Below, one piece after another: positions 1-8,207 of a DNA stretch of 64,000 nucleotides. Source of the DNA: CAYTBN01 sp964542165 (GTDB taxonomy: Bacteria > Myxococcota_A > UBA796 > UBA9615 > CAYRNR01); assembly GCA_964542165.1 (NCBI GenBank), contig CAZITQ010000008.1, positions 1 to 64,000 on the forward strand. The letters are read 5' to 3'. The number at the start of each line of letters is the position of its first letter. Position 1 is the first letter of the stretch. The position numbers and the translations under genes are program-made. Under the pieces are notes generated by a model. It worked only from the letters and a program-made list of their open reading frames with translations. It did no database searches and had not been told where the DNA came from.

Positions 1-139
1 CCCCGGTCGCGTCGTCGTCCCCGGTCGCGTCGTCGTCCCCGGTCGCGTCGTCGTCGTGCCCCTCCGTCGGGCACCCGGCGAACAGGAGGAACAGCAGCGA
101 CGCCAGCGCGACCCCGGTTGTGAGCGGCCTCCTGGCCAT
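1..139 (-). CDS. Lipoprotein with Asp-rich spacer, N-terminal fragment (3' end outside window)
   Basis: Reading leftward from an ATG at 139, 46 codons remain open to the window edge. The peptide starts with a basic stretch (MARRPLTTG), a hydrophobic core and a lipobox ending LFAGC, so export by Sec and lipidation by Lgt/LspA are expected. After the Cys comes PTEGH and then repeats of DDDATG, encoded by an 18-bp DNA repeat that runs to the edge. A strong Shine-Dalgarno (GGGAGGAAACC) lies directly upstream of the ATG. It is divergent to the DUF4291 gene at 195. The functional domain lies outside the window, so no role can be given. Confidence 0.7.
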   Translation of the reverse strand, partial: MARRPLTTGVALASLLFLLFAGCPTEGHDDDATGDDDATGDDDATG

Positions 140-194
140 GGTTTCCTCCCTCGTGGGGATGGTACACCCACGCGACCCCGGGGAAGGCACGGAC

Positions 195-788
195 ATGGAC
201 ACGCCCCATCGCCAGATCCGAGCTCGGTACGACGCCGAGTCCATCGTCGTCTACCAGGCTTACCGAGACGAGATCGCCGACGCCGCGCTGGCCGCAGGCC
301 ACTTCGCGCCCCCGTTCAGCATGGGACGGATGACGTGGATCAAGCCCTCCTTCCTGTGGATGATGTACCGCTCGGGCTGGGGCCGGAAGCCGGGCCAGGA
401 GCGGGTGCTCGCGATCCGCATCCGCCGCGATGGCTTCGAGTGGGCGCTTCGCAACAGCCTGCTGTCCCACTTCGATCCGACCGTGCACGGCTCGGAGGAG
501 GAGTACCGCAGCCTCCCCCGTCCGCCGGTCCGCATCCAGTGGGATCCGGAGCGGTCGGTGACCCTCGGGCGTCTGGAGCACCGGTCGATCCAGATCGGCC
601 TACGCGCCGAGGCCAGCCACCGGTACGTCAACGAGTGGACGATCGCCATCGACGAGGTGAGCGACCTGGCGCACGCGATCAGCGACCACGTGGAGCGTCG
701 GGAGCTGGACCGTGCGCGCGCGCTCCTGCCCCTGGAGGAGCCCTACCCGCTCCCCGACGACATCGTCCGCGTCATCGGCGCCGGCTAG
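195..788 (+). CDS. DUF4291 family protein
   Basis: A 197-residue cytoplasmic protein matching the DUF4291 family from end to end. It has the opening RQIRARYDAESIVVYQAY, then a central block containing MTWIKPSFLWMMYRSGW and KPGQERVLAI, and the late segment around LLSHFDP. No signal peptide or membrane segment is visible. Conserved Lys, Trp and Arg residues suggest an enzyme or nucleic-acid/nucleotide-binding role, but no biochemical function is established for this family as far as I know. An upstream in-frame ATG-like start exists, but homology begins at Met195, which has GGGAAGG nearby. Its stop codon overlaps that of the convergent GH5 gene by a few bases. Confidence 0.85.
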   Translation: MDTPHRQIRARYDAESIVVYQAYRDEIADAALAAGHFAPPFSMGRMTWIKPSFLWMMYRSGWGRKPGQERVLAIRIRRDGFEWALRNSLLSHFDPTVHGSEEEYRSLPRPPVRIQWDPERSVTLGRLEHRSIQIGLRAEASHRYVNEWTIAIDEVSDLAHAISDHVERRELDRARALLPLEEPYPLPDDIVRVIGAG

Positions 789-2260
789 GAGCCCGTGGGT
801 CGGATCTCGATCCGGTGGACCGCGTCGCCGGGTGGGGTCTCGACCTGGAGCACGTCGAGGGCCCCGTCCAGGGTCGGCGTCCAGCTGCCCTCGGCGTCGG
901 AGCACAACACCTCGTAGCCGTCCGGATAGTGGCGGGAAGAGGCCAGGTAGATCTCGGTGGGGCCGGACACGCCCACGCGATCCACGAACTCCACGTGCAT
1001 CACCTTCGTGTCGTGGTCGTAGCCGTAGCTCACCGGCTCGCCCGCGATCCGCTGGGGGTAGGGGTGGACCAGGCGGTCCGCGGGCGGCTTCTCGTTCCAG
1101 TCCGAATCGGTCATGCCCCAGCCCCCCGGATCCATGCTCCAGTAGGTCCAGCCCTGGGAGACCCGGTCGGCCATCTGCAGCACGTCCACGTAGGCCTGGT
1201 CCGCGTTCTCCCAGCTGTCGTCGAACCCCCATTCGCCCAGGATCATCGGGCAGTCCTGGGCGGCCCGCTCGGCGGCACGGTACTGCTCCCAGCTGGGGAT
1301 GGTGGGGTCGCCCTCGGCGTCGTAGACGTTCGTGACCTCGAAGGCCACCGAGTACAGGTGGGGGGCGTAGACGAGTCGGTTGCCCTCGGGGCGGGGATCG
1401 GTCAGCACCCCCATGTACGAGGGAACCCCGTTGCCGGGCGCGCCGTAGCGGGGCTCGAAGAAGATCCAGTTGTCCCCGTCCACCTCCCGGATACCGTCGA
1501 TCATCCGCTGGTAGAAGGGCTGCAGGTAGCGCTCGTCGAACTCGATGTGGGTGCTACCCGGGACCTGCTCGCCCAGCAGCTCCACCGCGTCCACCATCGA
1601 TCCGGGGTGGGGCTCGTTCATCAGGTCGTAGCCCAGCACCGCCGGGTGGTCGGCGAAGCGGTCGGCCACCGCCTGCCAGACCCCCAGGTAGTGGTCCTGC
1701 AGGTCCGCGTGGTCCCCCTCGTCGTAGGCCCAGAAGTTGTCGAAGGACCGCTGCACCGCCGGCTGGAAATAGTTGGCGAACCACTGGGACTGCATCTCGA
1801 AGGGCTGGCCGTCGTCGCGAATGGCCCACTCGGGGGCGCCGTCGCAACAGAACCGCTCGGCGTACACGTCCTGGTGCATGTCCAGGATCACGTACACGCC
1901 CGCGTCCAGGTGCAGGTCCATCCAGTGCTCGATGTCGTCGAGGTAGTCGCCGTTGATCTCGCCGGGGTCAGGCTCCAGCAGGTCCCAGAAGATCAGGAAG
2001 CGGGTGACGTTGAAACCCCACTCGGCGCCGAAGCGGTCCAGCAGGTCCTCCTCCACCGGGGGCATGTGGCCTTCCGAGTGCTTGGACGCGCTCATCAGGT
2101 TCATGCCGTGGAGGATCAGCACCCGACCCTGGTCGTCGGTGATGTAGGGGTAGTCGTCCCGCTCGGCCGGCGGATCGGGCTCCGTGACCTCGTCGGTCGG
2201 GCAGCCGATGGAAAGGGCCAGCGCGGCCACCAGGAACGCGGAACACCTCCGGTGGAGCAT
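785..2260 (-). CDS. GH5-family glycosidase lipoprotein (endoglycoceramidase-like)
   Basis: A 491-residue lipoprotein: signal peptide with lipobox LSIGC (Cys20), a short acidic linker, then a glycoside hydrolase family 5 TIM barrel. The early HGMNLMSASKH and DMHQDVYAERF segments resemble endoglycoceramidases and related GH5 enzymes. The predicted acid/base is Glu216 in DLMNEPHPG and the nucleophile is Glu343 in LGEWGFD. The C-terminal ~120 residues look like the small beta-sandwich domain of these enzymes. It probably hydrolyses a glycosidic bond in a glycolipid or oligosaccharide at the cell surface or periplasm; the substrate is inferred. The start at 2260 gives the clean signal peptide and has GGAGGCAGG upstream. 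Confidence 0.85.
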   Translation of the reverse strand: MLHRRCSAFLVAALALSIGCPTDEVTEPDPPAERDDYPYITDDQGRVLILHGMNLMSASKHSEGHMPPVEEDLLDRFGAEWGFNVTRFLIFWDLLEPDPGEINGDYLDDIEHWMDLHLDAGVYVILDMHQDVYAERFCCDGAPEWAIRDDGQPFEMQSQWFANYFQPAVQRSFDNFWAYDEGDHADLQDHYLGVWQAVADRFADHPAVLGYDLMNEPHPGSMVDAVELLGEQVPGSTHIEFDERYLQPFYQRMIDGIREVDGDNWIFFEPRYGAPGNGVPSYMGVLTDPRPEGNRLVYAPHLYSVAFEVTNVYDAEGDPTIPSWEQYRAAERAAQDCPMILGEWGFDDSWENADQAYVDVLQMADRVSQGWTYWSMDPGGWGMTDSDWNEKPPADRLVHPYPQRIAGEPVSYGYDHDTKVMHVEFVDRVGVSGPTEIYLASSRHYPDGYEVLCSDAEGSWTPTLDGALDVLQVETPPGDAVHRIEIRPTGS

Positions 2261-2424
2261 CACCTGCCTCCGAGTCTCGGGCGACCACTGTAGCACCGCC
2301 CCCAAACCGATCGAGCCCGTCACTGGCTCTATGGAACGAACGAACGACGTGGCCCCGGGGGCGGACGAGCCGGAGAGGGGGGCCGTTGCTGAGCGTCCCG
2401 GAACGGGACGGAGAGGAGAGTTCC

Positions 2425-3159
2425 ATGCCGAGATCCATCCGATCCCTCGCCCTCGCCCTGGCCGCCCTGGCCCTGCCCGCGGTGGCGGGAGCCCAGGTCC
2501 TGGGTTCCTGCGGCACCGACCAGGCCGACACGCCAGGAGCGGCGGTGGCCGTGGCCCCGGCGAGCGCCACGGCGCCCACGGTCCAGGTCTCCCGCGTGCC
2601 CCTGCCGGGCGAGCGGGCCCCCAACTTCGAGCTGATCGCGGTGGTCGGCGACGAGATCCGCGAGGTCAAGCTGTCGGACTACGACGGCAAGTGGCGCGTG
2701 GTCTGCTTCTACCCGGCCGACTTCACCTTCGTCTGACCCACCGAGCTGTCCGCGGTCGCGGACGTCTACTCTCAGCTCCAGGAGATGAACGTGGAGGTGA
2801 TCTCGGTGAGCACGGACACCCAGTTCTCCCACTGGATGTTCAAGAAGACCTCGCCGACGGTCCGCAACGTCGAGTACCCGATGGCGGCCGATCCCAGCGG
2901 GGCCGTGTCCCGGGCCTACGGCGTGTTCGACGAGACCACCGGTCTGAACAAGCGGGGTCGCTTCGTCATCAATCCCGACGGCGTGATCATGGCCGTCGAG
3001 GTGATCGTCGGGCCGGTGGGAAGGAACGTCCAGGAGCTGATTCGCCAGATCCAGGCCATGCAGACCGTGGCCGACAACCCCGGCAAGGCCGCCCCCGCGG
3101 GCTGGGTCCCCGGGCGGGAGCTGATCGACACCGACATCGACGCCATCGGCAAGTACTGA
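2425..3159 (+). CDS. Exported selenocysteine-containing peroxiredoxin (AhpC/Prx type, TGA = Sec104)
   Basis: One reading frame of 244 residues, interrupted only by TGA at 2734-2736. The TGA sits exactly where 2-Cys peroxiredoxins carry the peroxidatic Cys: YPADFTFV-[TGA]-PTEL. Downstream homology continues (VISVSTDTQFSHWMF, GLNKRGRFVINPDG), so this is read as selenocysteine. A Sec signal peptide (MPRSIRSLALALAALALPA, cleavage near AGA-Q) predicts a periplasmic peroxidase. The usual C-terminal resolving Cys of the 'VCPA-W' motif is Ala here (KAAPAGW), so the enzyme must be reduced by another thiol, perhaps a thioredoxin-like protein. The ATG at 2425 has GAGAGGAGAG upstream. Nearby genes encode envelope proteins. 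selA/B/C/D are not in the window. A nonsense mutation is the alternative, but the SECIS-like hairpin argues against it. Confidence 0.85.
2734..2778 (+). promoter_or_regulatory. UGA(Sec) codon and SECIS-like hairpin
   Basis: Eleven bases after the TGA a perfect 6-bp stem, GTCCGC/GCGGAC (2748-2753 and 2758-2763), closes a GGTC tetraloop at 2754-2757. In E. coli fdhF the SelB-binding loop also contains GGUC, at almost the same distance from the UGA. A possible lower stem pairs GAGCT (2743-2747) with AGCTC (2774-2778). The bulged U of the fdhF element is not obvious. The element lies inside the coding frame, as bacterial SECIS elements do. Confidence 0.75.
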
Positions 3160-3221
3160 CCTCGACCTCTGCGCTAAGGTGATCGCGTGGGCGCGGCCCG
3201 CGGGAAGCGCGAGGTGCGAGA

Positions 3222-4958
3222 ATGTCGGAACGTCGGACCCGGCTGGTGGCCATCCTGGTGGCCCTGTCGCTCACCTCGATCTCGTGTCCGGGGGAACTCG
3301 ACGACGACGACATCCCCGCGGATGACGACACGAGCGACGACGACGACGACACCGGCGTGCCCTACGCCGACGAGCTCTTCGATCCCGACCACCTGATCGA
3401 GGTCCACATCGAGATCGACGAGGACGACGCCGCGGCGATGGCGGCCGAGACCACCTCGATCCTCGATCTGCTGACGGGGGAGGACTGCCAGGAACACCCC
3501 CTGGGCATGCAGTTCACCTGGTTCCACGCGGACGTGACCGTGGACGGCACGACGGTCGAGGACGTGGGCATCCGCAAGAAGGGGCTGATCGGCTCGCTCA
3601 GCACGACCAAGCCGGGACTGAAGCTCAAGTTCGACAAGTGGGTCGACGACCAGTACCTGCACGGCGTGGAGCGGATGACGCTGAACAACAGCGTGTCGGA
3701 CCCCTCGCTGGTCCGCCAGTGCATCGGCTACCAGCTCTTCGCCGATGCCGGCATCGCCGCCCCGCGATGCAACTTCGCCCATGTGACCGTCAACGAGTGG
3801 GATCTGGGGGTCTACGTCAACGTGGAGCCGGTGAAGAAGGACTTCCTGCGCCACAACTACCCGGACGAGGACGGAGACCTGTACGAGGGCACCCTCAGCG
3901 ACTTCCGCGACGGCTGGATCGGCAGCTTCGAGCCCAAGACCGACGACACCGATCCCGAACACGGCTGCCTGCACGACGTGGCCGATGCCCTGGAGTCGCC
4001 GGACGGCGACCTGCGCGCCGCCCTCGACGCCGAGATCGACGTGGACGCCTTCCTGACGTTCTGGGCGATGGAGGTCCTGGTCGCCCACCTGGACGGCTAC
4101 GCGGGCAACACCAACAACTACTTCGTCTACCGCGACCCCACCACCGACCGGATCACCTTCCTGCCCTGGGGCATCGACGCGATCTTCCACCAGACCGAGG
4201 TCTGGGGCTTCGACACCCGGACTGCGGTGCTGGCCAACGGGGTGCTGGCCAACCGCCTGTTCTTCCACGACGAGCTGCAGGCCGAGTACCTGCAGCGCCT
4301 CGACGACCTGCTGGACGAGGTCTGGGACGAGGACGCCCTGCTGGACGAGGTGGACCGGATGACCGCGCTGGTCGACCCGGTCGCGCTGCCGGACGCCTGG
4401 CGGGAGGACTCCCTGAACGAGGTCCGGGAGTTCATCCTCACGCGGCGGGACACCATCGAGGCCTCCCTGGACGAGGGTCCGACCTGGGAGCTGCCGCCTC
4501 CGGAGTCCCCCTGTCTGGCCGAGATGGGCACCCTGGAGGTCACCTTCGACACCACGTGGGGCAGCCTGGGCTCCGCCGACCCCCTCAACACCGGCCTGGG
4601 CACCGTGGGGGGTGTCTGGGACGGTGAGGCTCTGCCCGAGGTGGCCGGTGGTGCCATCGCCGGTGAACATGCGGGGACCGCGGTCATCATCGCCCTGGGG
4701 CTGGCCTCGGACACCGAGGCGGTCGAGGGCGCCGTGCAGTTCGAGATGACCGCCGTCCAGCCGGGGAGCTACTTCCTCGATCTGGGCATGCGCGTGGGCT
4801 ACTACATGACCCTGGACCTGCTGACCCAGGAGGAGTTCCAGTTCCAGGCCTACGTGGCCAACGGGGAGCTGGTCCTGGAGGAGGCCGAGCCCGTGGAGGG
4901 GGCGGCCATCCGCGGGTCATTCGCGGGGCAGCTGCTGGTACCGGTGACCAAGCTGTGA
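3222..4958 (+). CDS. CotH kinase-family lipoprotein
   Basis: A 578-residue lipoprotein with lipobox TSISC (Cys22) followed by an Asp-rich spacer (DDDDIPADDDTSDDDDD). The body matches CotH-type proteins: GIRKKG early, a basic PGLKLKF segment, and the diagnostic LDGYAGNTNNYFVYRD followed by FLPWGIDAIF. CotH is a secreted atypical protein kinase that phosphorylates spore coat proteins in Bacillus; related domains are common in lipoproteins of non-spore-formers, where targets are unknown. The last ~120 residues form a separate beta-rich region. The ATG at 3222 is preceded by GAGGTG. It is followed at 16 bases by the DUF4337-like gene on the same strand. Confidence 0.8.
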   Translation: MSERRTRLVAILVALSLTSISCPGELDDDDIPADDDTSDDDDDTGVPYADELFDPDHLIEVHIEIDEDDAAAMAAETTSILDLLTGEDCQEHPLGMQFTWFHADVTVDGTTVEDVGIRKKGLIGSLSTTKPGLKLKFDKWVDDQYLHGVERMTLNNSVSDPSLVRQCIGYQLFADAGIAAPRCNFAHVTVNEWDLGVYVNVEPVKKDFLRHNYPDEDGDLYEGTLSDFRDGWIGSFEPKTDDTDPEHGCLHDVADALESPDGDLRAALDAEIDVDAFLTFWAMEVLVAHLDGYAGNTNNYFVYRDPTTDRITFLPWGIDAIFHQTEVWGFDTRTAVLANGVLANRLFFHDELQAEYLQRLDDLLDEVWDEDALLDEVDRMTALVDPVALPDAWREDSLNEVREFILTRRDTIEASLDEGPTWELPPPESPCLAEMGTLEVTFDTTWGSLGSADPLNTGLGTVGGVWDGEALPEVAGGAIAGEHAGTAVIIALGLASDTEAVEGAVQFEMTAVQPGSYFLDLGMRVGYYMTLDLLTQEEFQFQAYVANGELVLEEAEPVEGAAIRGSFAGQLLVPVTKL

Positions 4959-4974
4959 CGCGGGAGGGGCGCGG

Positions 4975-5583
4975 ATGAGCGACGATCTGGAGGAGATCTC
5001 CGAGCAGATGGCCGACATCGCCGCCGATCTGACCGCGGAGGACACCGGGCGGCGAAAGCCGAGCGGATGGGCGACCCGGGCCCTGTTGACCACCAGCGTC
5101 TGGGCCGTGTTCTGTTCGGTCGCGGCGCTCACGACCGCGTTCGCGGCGGACCGCGAGGTGGACGACCGGATCCAGGAGTTGATGGCCTGGGACGCCGCGG
5201 AGGCCGAGGCCACCCAGGCGGTGGTGGTCGCGGCCCGGGACGAGATCCTCTCGGCGCTGGCGGCGATCGGTCCGCGGAACGGGGACGCGCAACCGGTGGC
5301 CGGCAACCTCCCCGTCCCGCACCCGGAGCTGGAGATGTTGGTGGAACAGCAGGAAGCCGACCTGGCGAAGGTCGACGCCCTGCAGGCCGAGGTGGACGAG
5401 CTCGCCCAGGCCCACCACGTCCTCGCCGTGGCCATCACCCTGTTCCAGCTGGCGATCACCCTGTGCGCCACGTCCCTGGTGTTCCGGCGCCGATTGGTGT
5501 GGTACGCCAGCGTGGCGTTCGGGGCGCTGGGGACGGTGCTCACCGGGATCGGGGTCGTGGACTTCCTTCGGGGGCTGGGTTGA
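4975..5583 (+). CDS. DUF4337-like membrane protein
   Basis: A 202-residue protein with an acidic cytoplasmic N-terminus (MSDDLEEISEQM), a first membrane helix at about residues 35-55 and two more at about 150-170 and 178-197. Between them lies a probable coiled-coil segment rich in Ala, Glu and Gln. This layout resembles DUF4337 proteins, small integral membrane proteins of unknown function. GGGAGGGG precedes the ATG. It sits between the CotH and nuclease-fold lipoprotein genes and may be co-transcribed with them. Family assignment is from general layout and is moderate. Confidence 0.55.
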   Translation: MSDDLEEISEQMADIAADLTAEDTGRRKPSGWATRALLTTSVWAVFCSVAALTTAFAADREVDDRIQELMAWDAAEAEATQAVVVAARDEILSALAAIGPRNGDAQPVAGNLPVPHPELEMLVEQQEADLAKVDALQAEVDELAQAHHVLAVAITLFQLAITLCATSLVFRRRLVWYASVAFGALGTVLTGIGVVDFLRGLG

Positions 5584-5605
5584 AGGCGCCATCGAGGAGC
5601 GGACG

Positions 5606-6655
5606 GTGAGAGCGAAGCACCCGATCGTGGTCATCCTGCTCGTCGAGGCGTTGCTGTTCACAGGCTGCCCCACCGGTGGCGGCCCGTCCGACGACGACGA
5701 CAGCGGCGGTCCGGACGAGGATCCCCTCTCCCTGGTGGCGGTGACCTTCAACACCGGCACCTCCGAGAGCATGGGCCACGACGCCGAGCCCGACGACGGC
5801 TACACCTCGTGGCACGCGTCCATGTCCGACCAGTACTACGGCGATGGACTGGCCTGGGTGCCGGCGGTGGAGGCGACCACCACGTTCCTGGCCGAGGTGG
5901 CGCCGGACGTGATCGCGTTCCAGGAGATCTTCTTTGCCGACGAGTGCGCCGATATCCCCGAGGAAGCCTGGACCGACTTCGTCTGCGAGACCTGGCAGGC
6001 CGGGGATCCGACCGTGGCCCAGGTGGTGCTCGGGGAGGGCTACCAGGTGATGTGCCACCTCGGCAAGCCGGACAAGTGCGCGGCTGTCCGCCTGGATTTC
6101 GGCGTCTTCGCAGGCTGCGACGAGGCGCTCTGTCTCGAGGGTCTCGCGGGGGGCGAGGTCGAGGACTGCGGCAGTGGATCTCGGGTCGGGCGCGGCCGGA
6201 TCGAGCTCGTCGAGGGGGGCGAGTTGACCGTGGTCAGCGTGCATTCGTCGTCCGGGATGGCCTCCGACGACATGGACTGCCGGGTGAAGCAGGTCGACCA
6301 GGTCTTCGTGGACCTGGGAGACGGTCAACCCGCGGCGAACGGCGTACACAACCTGGTCCTCGGCGACTTCAACACCGATCCGGGCCGCCTGACCGAGGGC
6401 GACCCGTCCGCCGCGCGCTGGGCCGACTTCGTGGACGTGGACGGCAGCGGCGATCGGGCGTTCCACTTCATCACCGAGGTGGGGCCCGACGCCCCCCCGA
6501 CCTACGCGACCGTGCTCAACATCGACCACGTCGTCAGCGACACGGCCACCGGAAGCTGCTGGCATGCGGGTTCCACCGAGGGCCACGATCCGGTGATCGA
6601 CGCGGTCTACTTCGACCACCAGCCCGCGGTCTGCGCGCTGGAGATCGCACCGTGA
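5606..6655 (+). CDS. Endonuclease/exonuclease/phosphatase-fold lipoprotein
   Basis: A 349-residue lipoprotein with lipobox LFTGC (Cys21) and a short Asp-rich spacer. The rest is an EEP (DNase I-like) domain: TFNTGT at the start, FQEI for the metal-binding Glu, VVSVHSSS, LGDFNTDPG with the catalytic Asp/Asn pair, and the closing NIDHVV and YFDHQPA. Such surface or periplasmic enzymes cleave phosphodiester or phosphomonoester bonds in nucleic acids, phospholipids or inositol phosphates; the substrate here is unknown. The start is GTG at 5606 with GAGGAG upstream. Several extra Cys residues (six in the middle third) suggest disulphides. Confidence 0.8.
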   Translation: MRAKHPIVVILLVEALLFTGCPTGGGPSDDDDSGGPDEDPLSLVAVTFNTGTSESMGHDAEPDDGYTSWHASMSDQYYGDGLAWVPAVEATTTFLAEVAPDVIAFQEIFFADECADIPEEAWTDFVCETWQAGDPTVAQVVLGEGYQVMCHLGKPDKCAAVRLDFGVFAGCDEALCLEGLAGGEVEDCGSGSRVGRGRIELVEGGELTVVSVHSSSGMASDDMDCRVKQVDQVFVDLGDGQPAANGVHNLVLGDFNTDPGRLTEGDPSAARWADFVDVDGSGDRAFHFITEVGPDAPPTYATVLNIDHVVSDTATGSCWHAGSTEGHDPVIDAVYFDHQPAVCALEIAP

Positions 6656-6702
6656 CCGACCGCGGTCGAGGCCGGGACGAACATCCGGAACGGGAGACCC
6701 CC

Positions 6703-7722
6703 ATGCACGTACGACGCCCGATGCTCCGATGGCTGGCCTGCTCGATGGCCGTGCTGTGGCTCGCGTTTACCGGCTGTCCGGCGGACGACGACGACAGCGC
6801 GGCGGGCGACGACGACGCCTCGGGCGACGACGACTCCACCGGGGACGACGACAGCGGCGACGACGACACCGGCGACGACGACACCACCGGCGACGACGAC
6901 AGCGCCGACGACGACGCCACCGGGGACGACGACACGACCGCCTCCGGCGAGTACCTCCAGGTGGCCGCGGGCATGGACTTCACCTGCGCGATCGTGGCCG
7001 ACGGCAGTCTCCGGTGCTGGGGTGACGACTCGATGGGGCAGTGCGCACCGCCCACCGGCACGTTCTGGCACCTGGACGCGGGGTGGAGCCACGCCTGCGC
7101 CGTGCGCGACGATCACCAGGTCCTGTGCTGGGGCAGCAACGCCCAGTACCAGTCCGACCCCCCGTCCGGATCCTTCTTGCGGGTGGCCGCGGGCAACTGG
7201 CACAGCTGCGCGGTGGCCACCGACGGCAGCCTGCAGTGCTGGGGCAGCGACTTCTCGGGCCAGTCCGACCCGCCGGTGGGCAACTTCGCCTGGGTCGACG
7301 CGGGCTGGGACCACACCTGTGCCATCAACAACACGTTCTCGATCATCTGCTTCGGCGGCGACGGCGAGGGGCAGGCCAGCCCGCCGGGGGTGCCCTGCAA
7401 CCAGGTGGCCACCGGATTCGACCACAGCTGCTCGATGAACGCCGACCAGGAGGTCCTCTGCTGGGGCGGCAACGACCAGGGCCAGACCGACCACCCCGCT
7501 GGCACCTTCGTCCAGCTCTCGGCGGGCAAGGAGACCACGTGCGGCCTGGCGACCGATGAGACGGTGGTGTGCTGGGGCAGCGACTGGGCCGGCCAGGCCA
7601 CTCCCCCCGCCGGCACCTTCACCCAGGTGTCCGCGGGCATCGACCACAGCTGTGGGGTCCGGACCAGCGGCGTGATCGAGTGCTGGGGCGACAACGACCA
7701 CGGTCAGAGCAGCGTGCCCTGA
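6703..7722 (+). CDS. RCC1-like repeat lipoprotein
   Basis: A 339-residue lipoprotein: lipobox AFTGC (Cys24 region), about 55 residues of Asp-rich repeats, then seven or so RCC1/BLIP-II-like beta-propeller repeats. Each repeat carries a core such as F-x-C-A-I-x-x-D-G-S-x-x-C-W-G and then a PP-x-G-x-F turn. The fold is expected to be a propeller used for protein or ligand binding on the outer membrane. The paired Cys in each blade may form disulphides. It is convergent with the gene at 7729, with six bases between the stops. A related repeat set occurs in the protein at 21439-24207. Confidence 0.8.
   Translation: MHVRRPMLRWLACSMAVLWLAFTGCPADDDDSAAGDDDASGDDDSTGDDDSGDDDTGDDDTTGDDDSADDDATGDDDTTASGEYLQVAAGMDFTCAIVADGSLRCWGDDSMGQCAPPTGTFWHLDAGWSHACAVRDDHQVLCWGSNAQYQSDPPSGSFLRVAAGNWHSCAVATDGSLQCWGSDFSGQSDPPVGNFAWVDAGWDHTCAINNTFSIICFGGDGEGQASPPGVPCNQVATGFDHSCSMNADQEVLCWGGNDQGQTDHPAGTFVQLSAGKETTCGLATDETVVCWGSDWAGQATPPAGTFTQVSAGIDHSCGVRTSGVIECWGDNDHGQSSVP
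6784..6941 (+). repeat. Asp-codon microsatellite-like repeat inside lipoprotein gene
   Basis: Short imperfect units built on GACGACGAC plus six or more variable bases repeat about a dozen times and encode DDD-[S/T/A/G]n blocks. The same kind of repeat occurs at 1-56 and 25928-26018. The length is probably variable between strains. Confidence 0.7.
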
Positions 7723-7728
7723 GCGCGG

Positions 7729-8145
7729 TCAGCGGAAGATCCCCGCGGGGGCGGCCGGGTACTTCTCCGGGTAGTGCTCCCAGCAGACGTCGTTGCACAT
7801 CAGGTCCAGCTCGAGCACCTTCCAGCGCTCGTCGACCCGGCGGAGCAGGGCGAAGGTGGCGTCGTCGAACTCCGGATCGGGGGCGAACCCGACCCGCCTC
7901 CAGTCCAGCTCGCCACCGTCCGGGGCCGTGGGCGTCTGTCCGCTGAAGAATGCCCAGTCCCCCTCCACCTGGAAGGTCCCCGGCGCCATGGCCGGTTGTG
8001 CCAGCTCCACCGAGAGCGTGGCATCGAGCGCCGCTCTGGGAGTGCTCGCCTCGGTCCTGTCGGGGATCAGGATCTTCGCGGCGGGCTCCGCCTGTCCGAA
8101 GCCCACACCCATCGCCAAAAAAAGCGCCATCAGAATGCCGTCCAT
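7729..8145 (-). CDS. Small exported protein of unknown function
   Basis: A 138-residue protein with an uncleaved or Sec-type hydrophobic start (MDGILMALFLAMGVGFGQA). The mature part has a beta-rich pattern (GDWAFFSGQ, DDATFALLRRVDERWKVLELDL) typical of small NTF2-like or membrane-associated sensor folds, and ends with two Cys (MCNDVC) near WEHYPEKYP. I do not recognise a named family. AGGAGG lies upstream of the ATG at 8145. It is downstream of, and probably co-transcribed with, the DnaJ-C-like gene at 8208-8600. Confidence 0.6.
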   Translation of the reverse strand: MDGILMALFLAMGVGFGQAEPAAKILIPDRTEASTPRAALDATLSVELAQPAMAPGTFQVEGDWAFFSGQTPTAPDGGELDWRRVGFAPDPEFDDATFALLRRVDERWKVLELDLMCNDVCWEHYPEKYPAAPAGIFR

Positions 8146-8207
8146 CGTGATCCTCCTGGGAGGGACGGACGCACGGGGGGCCAGGGCATTCGAGGGTGAG
8201 CGTCCCC

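Noticed and set aside
3174..4670. Long antisense open frame over the CotH gene (and similar ones elsewhere)
   Set aside because: High-GC genes leave long open frames on the other strand; these have Val/Gly/Arg-rich, unstructured composition and no ribosome sites or family motifs.
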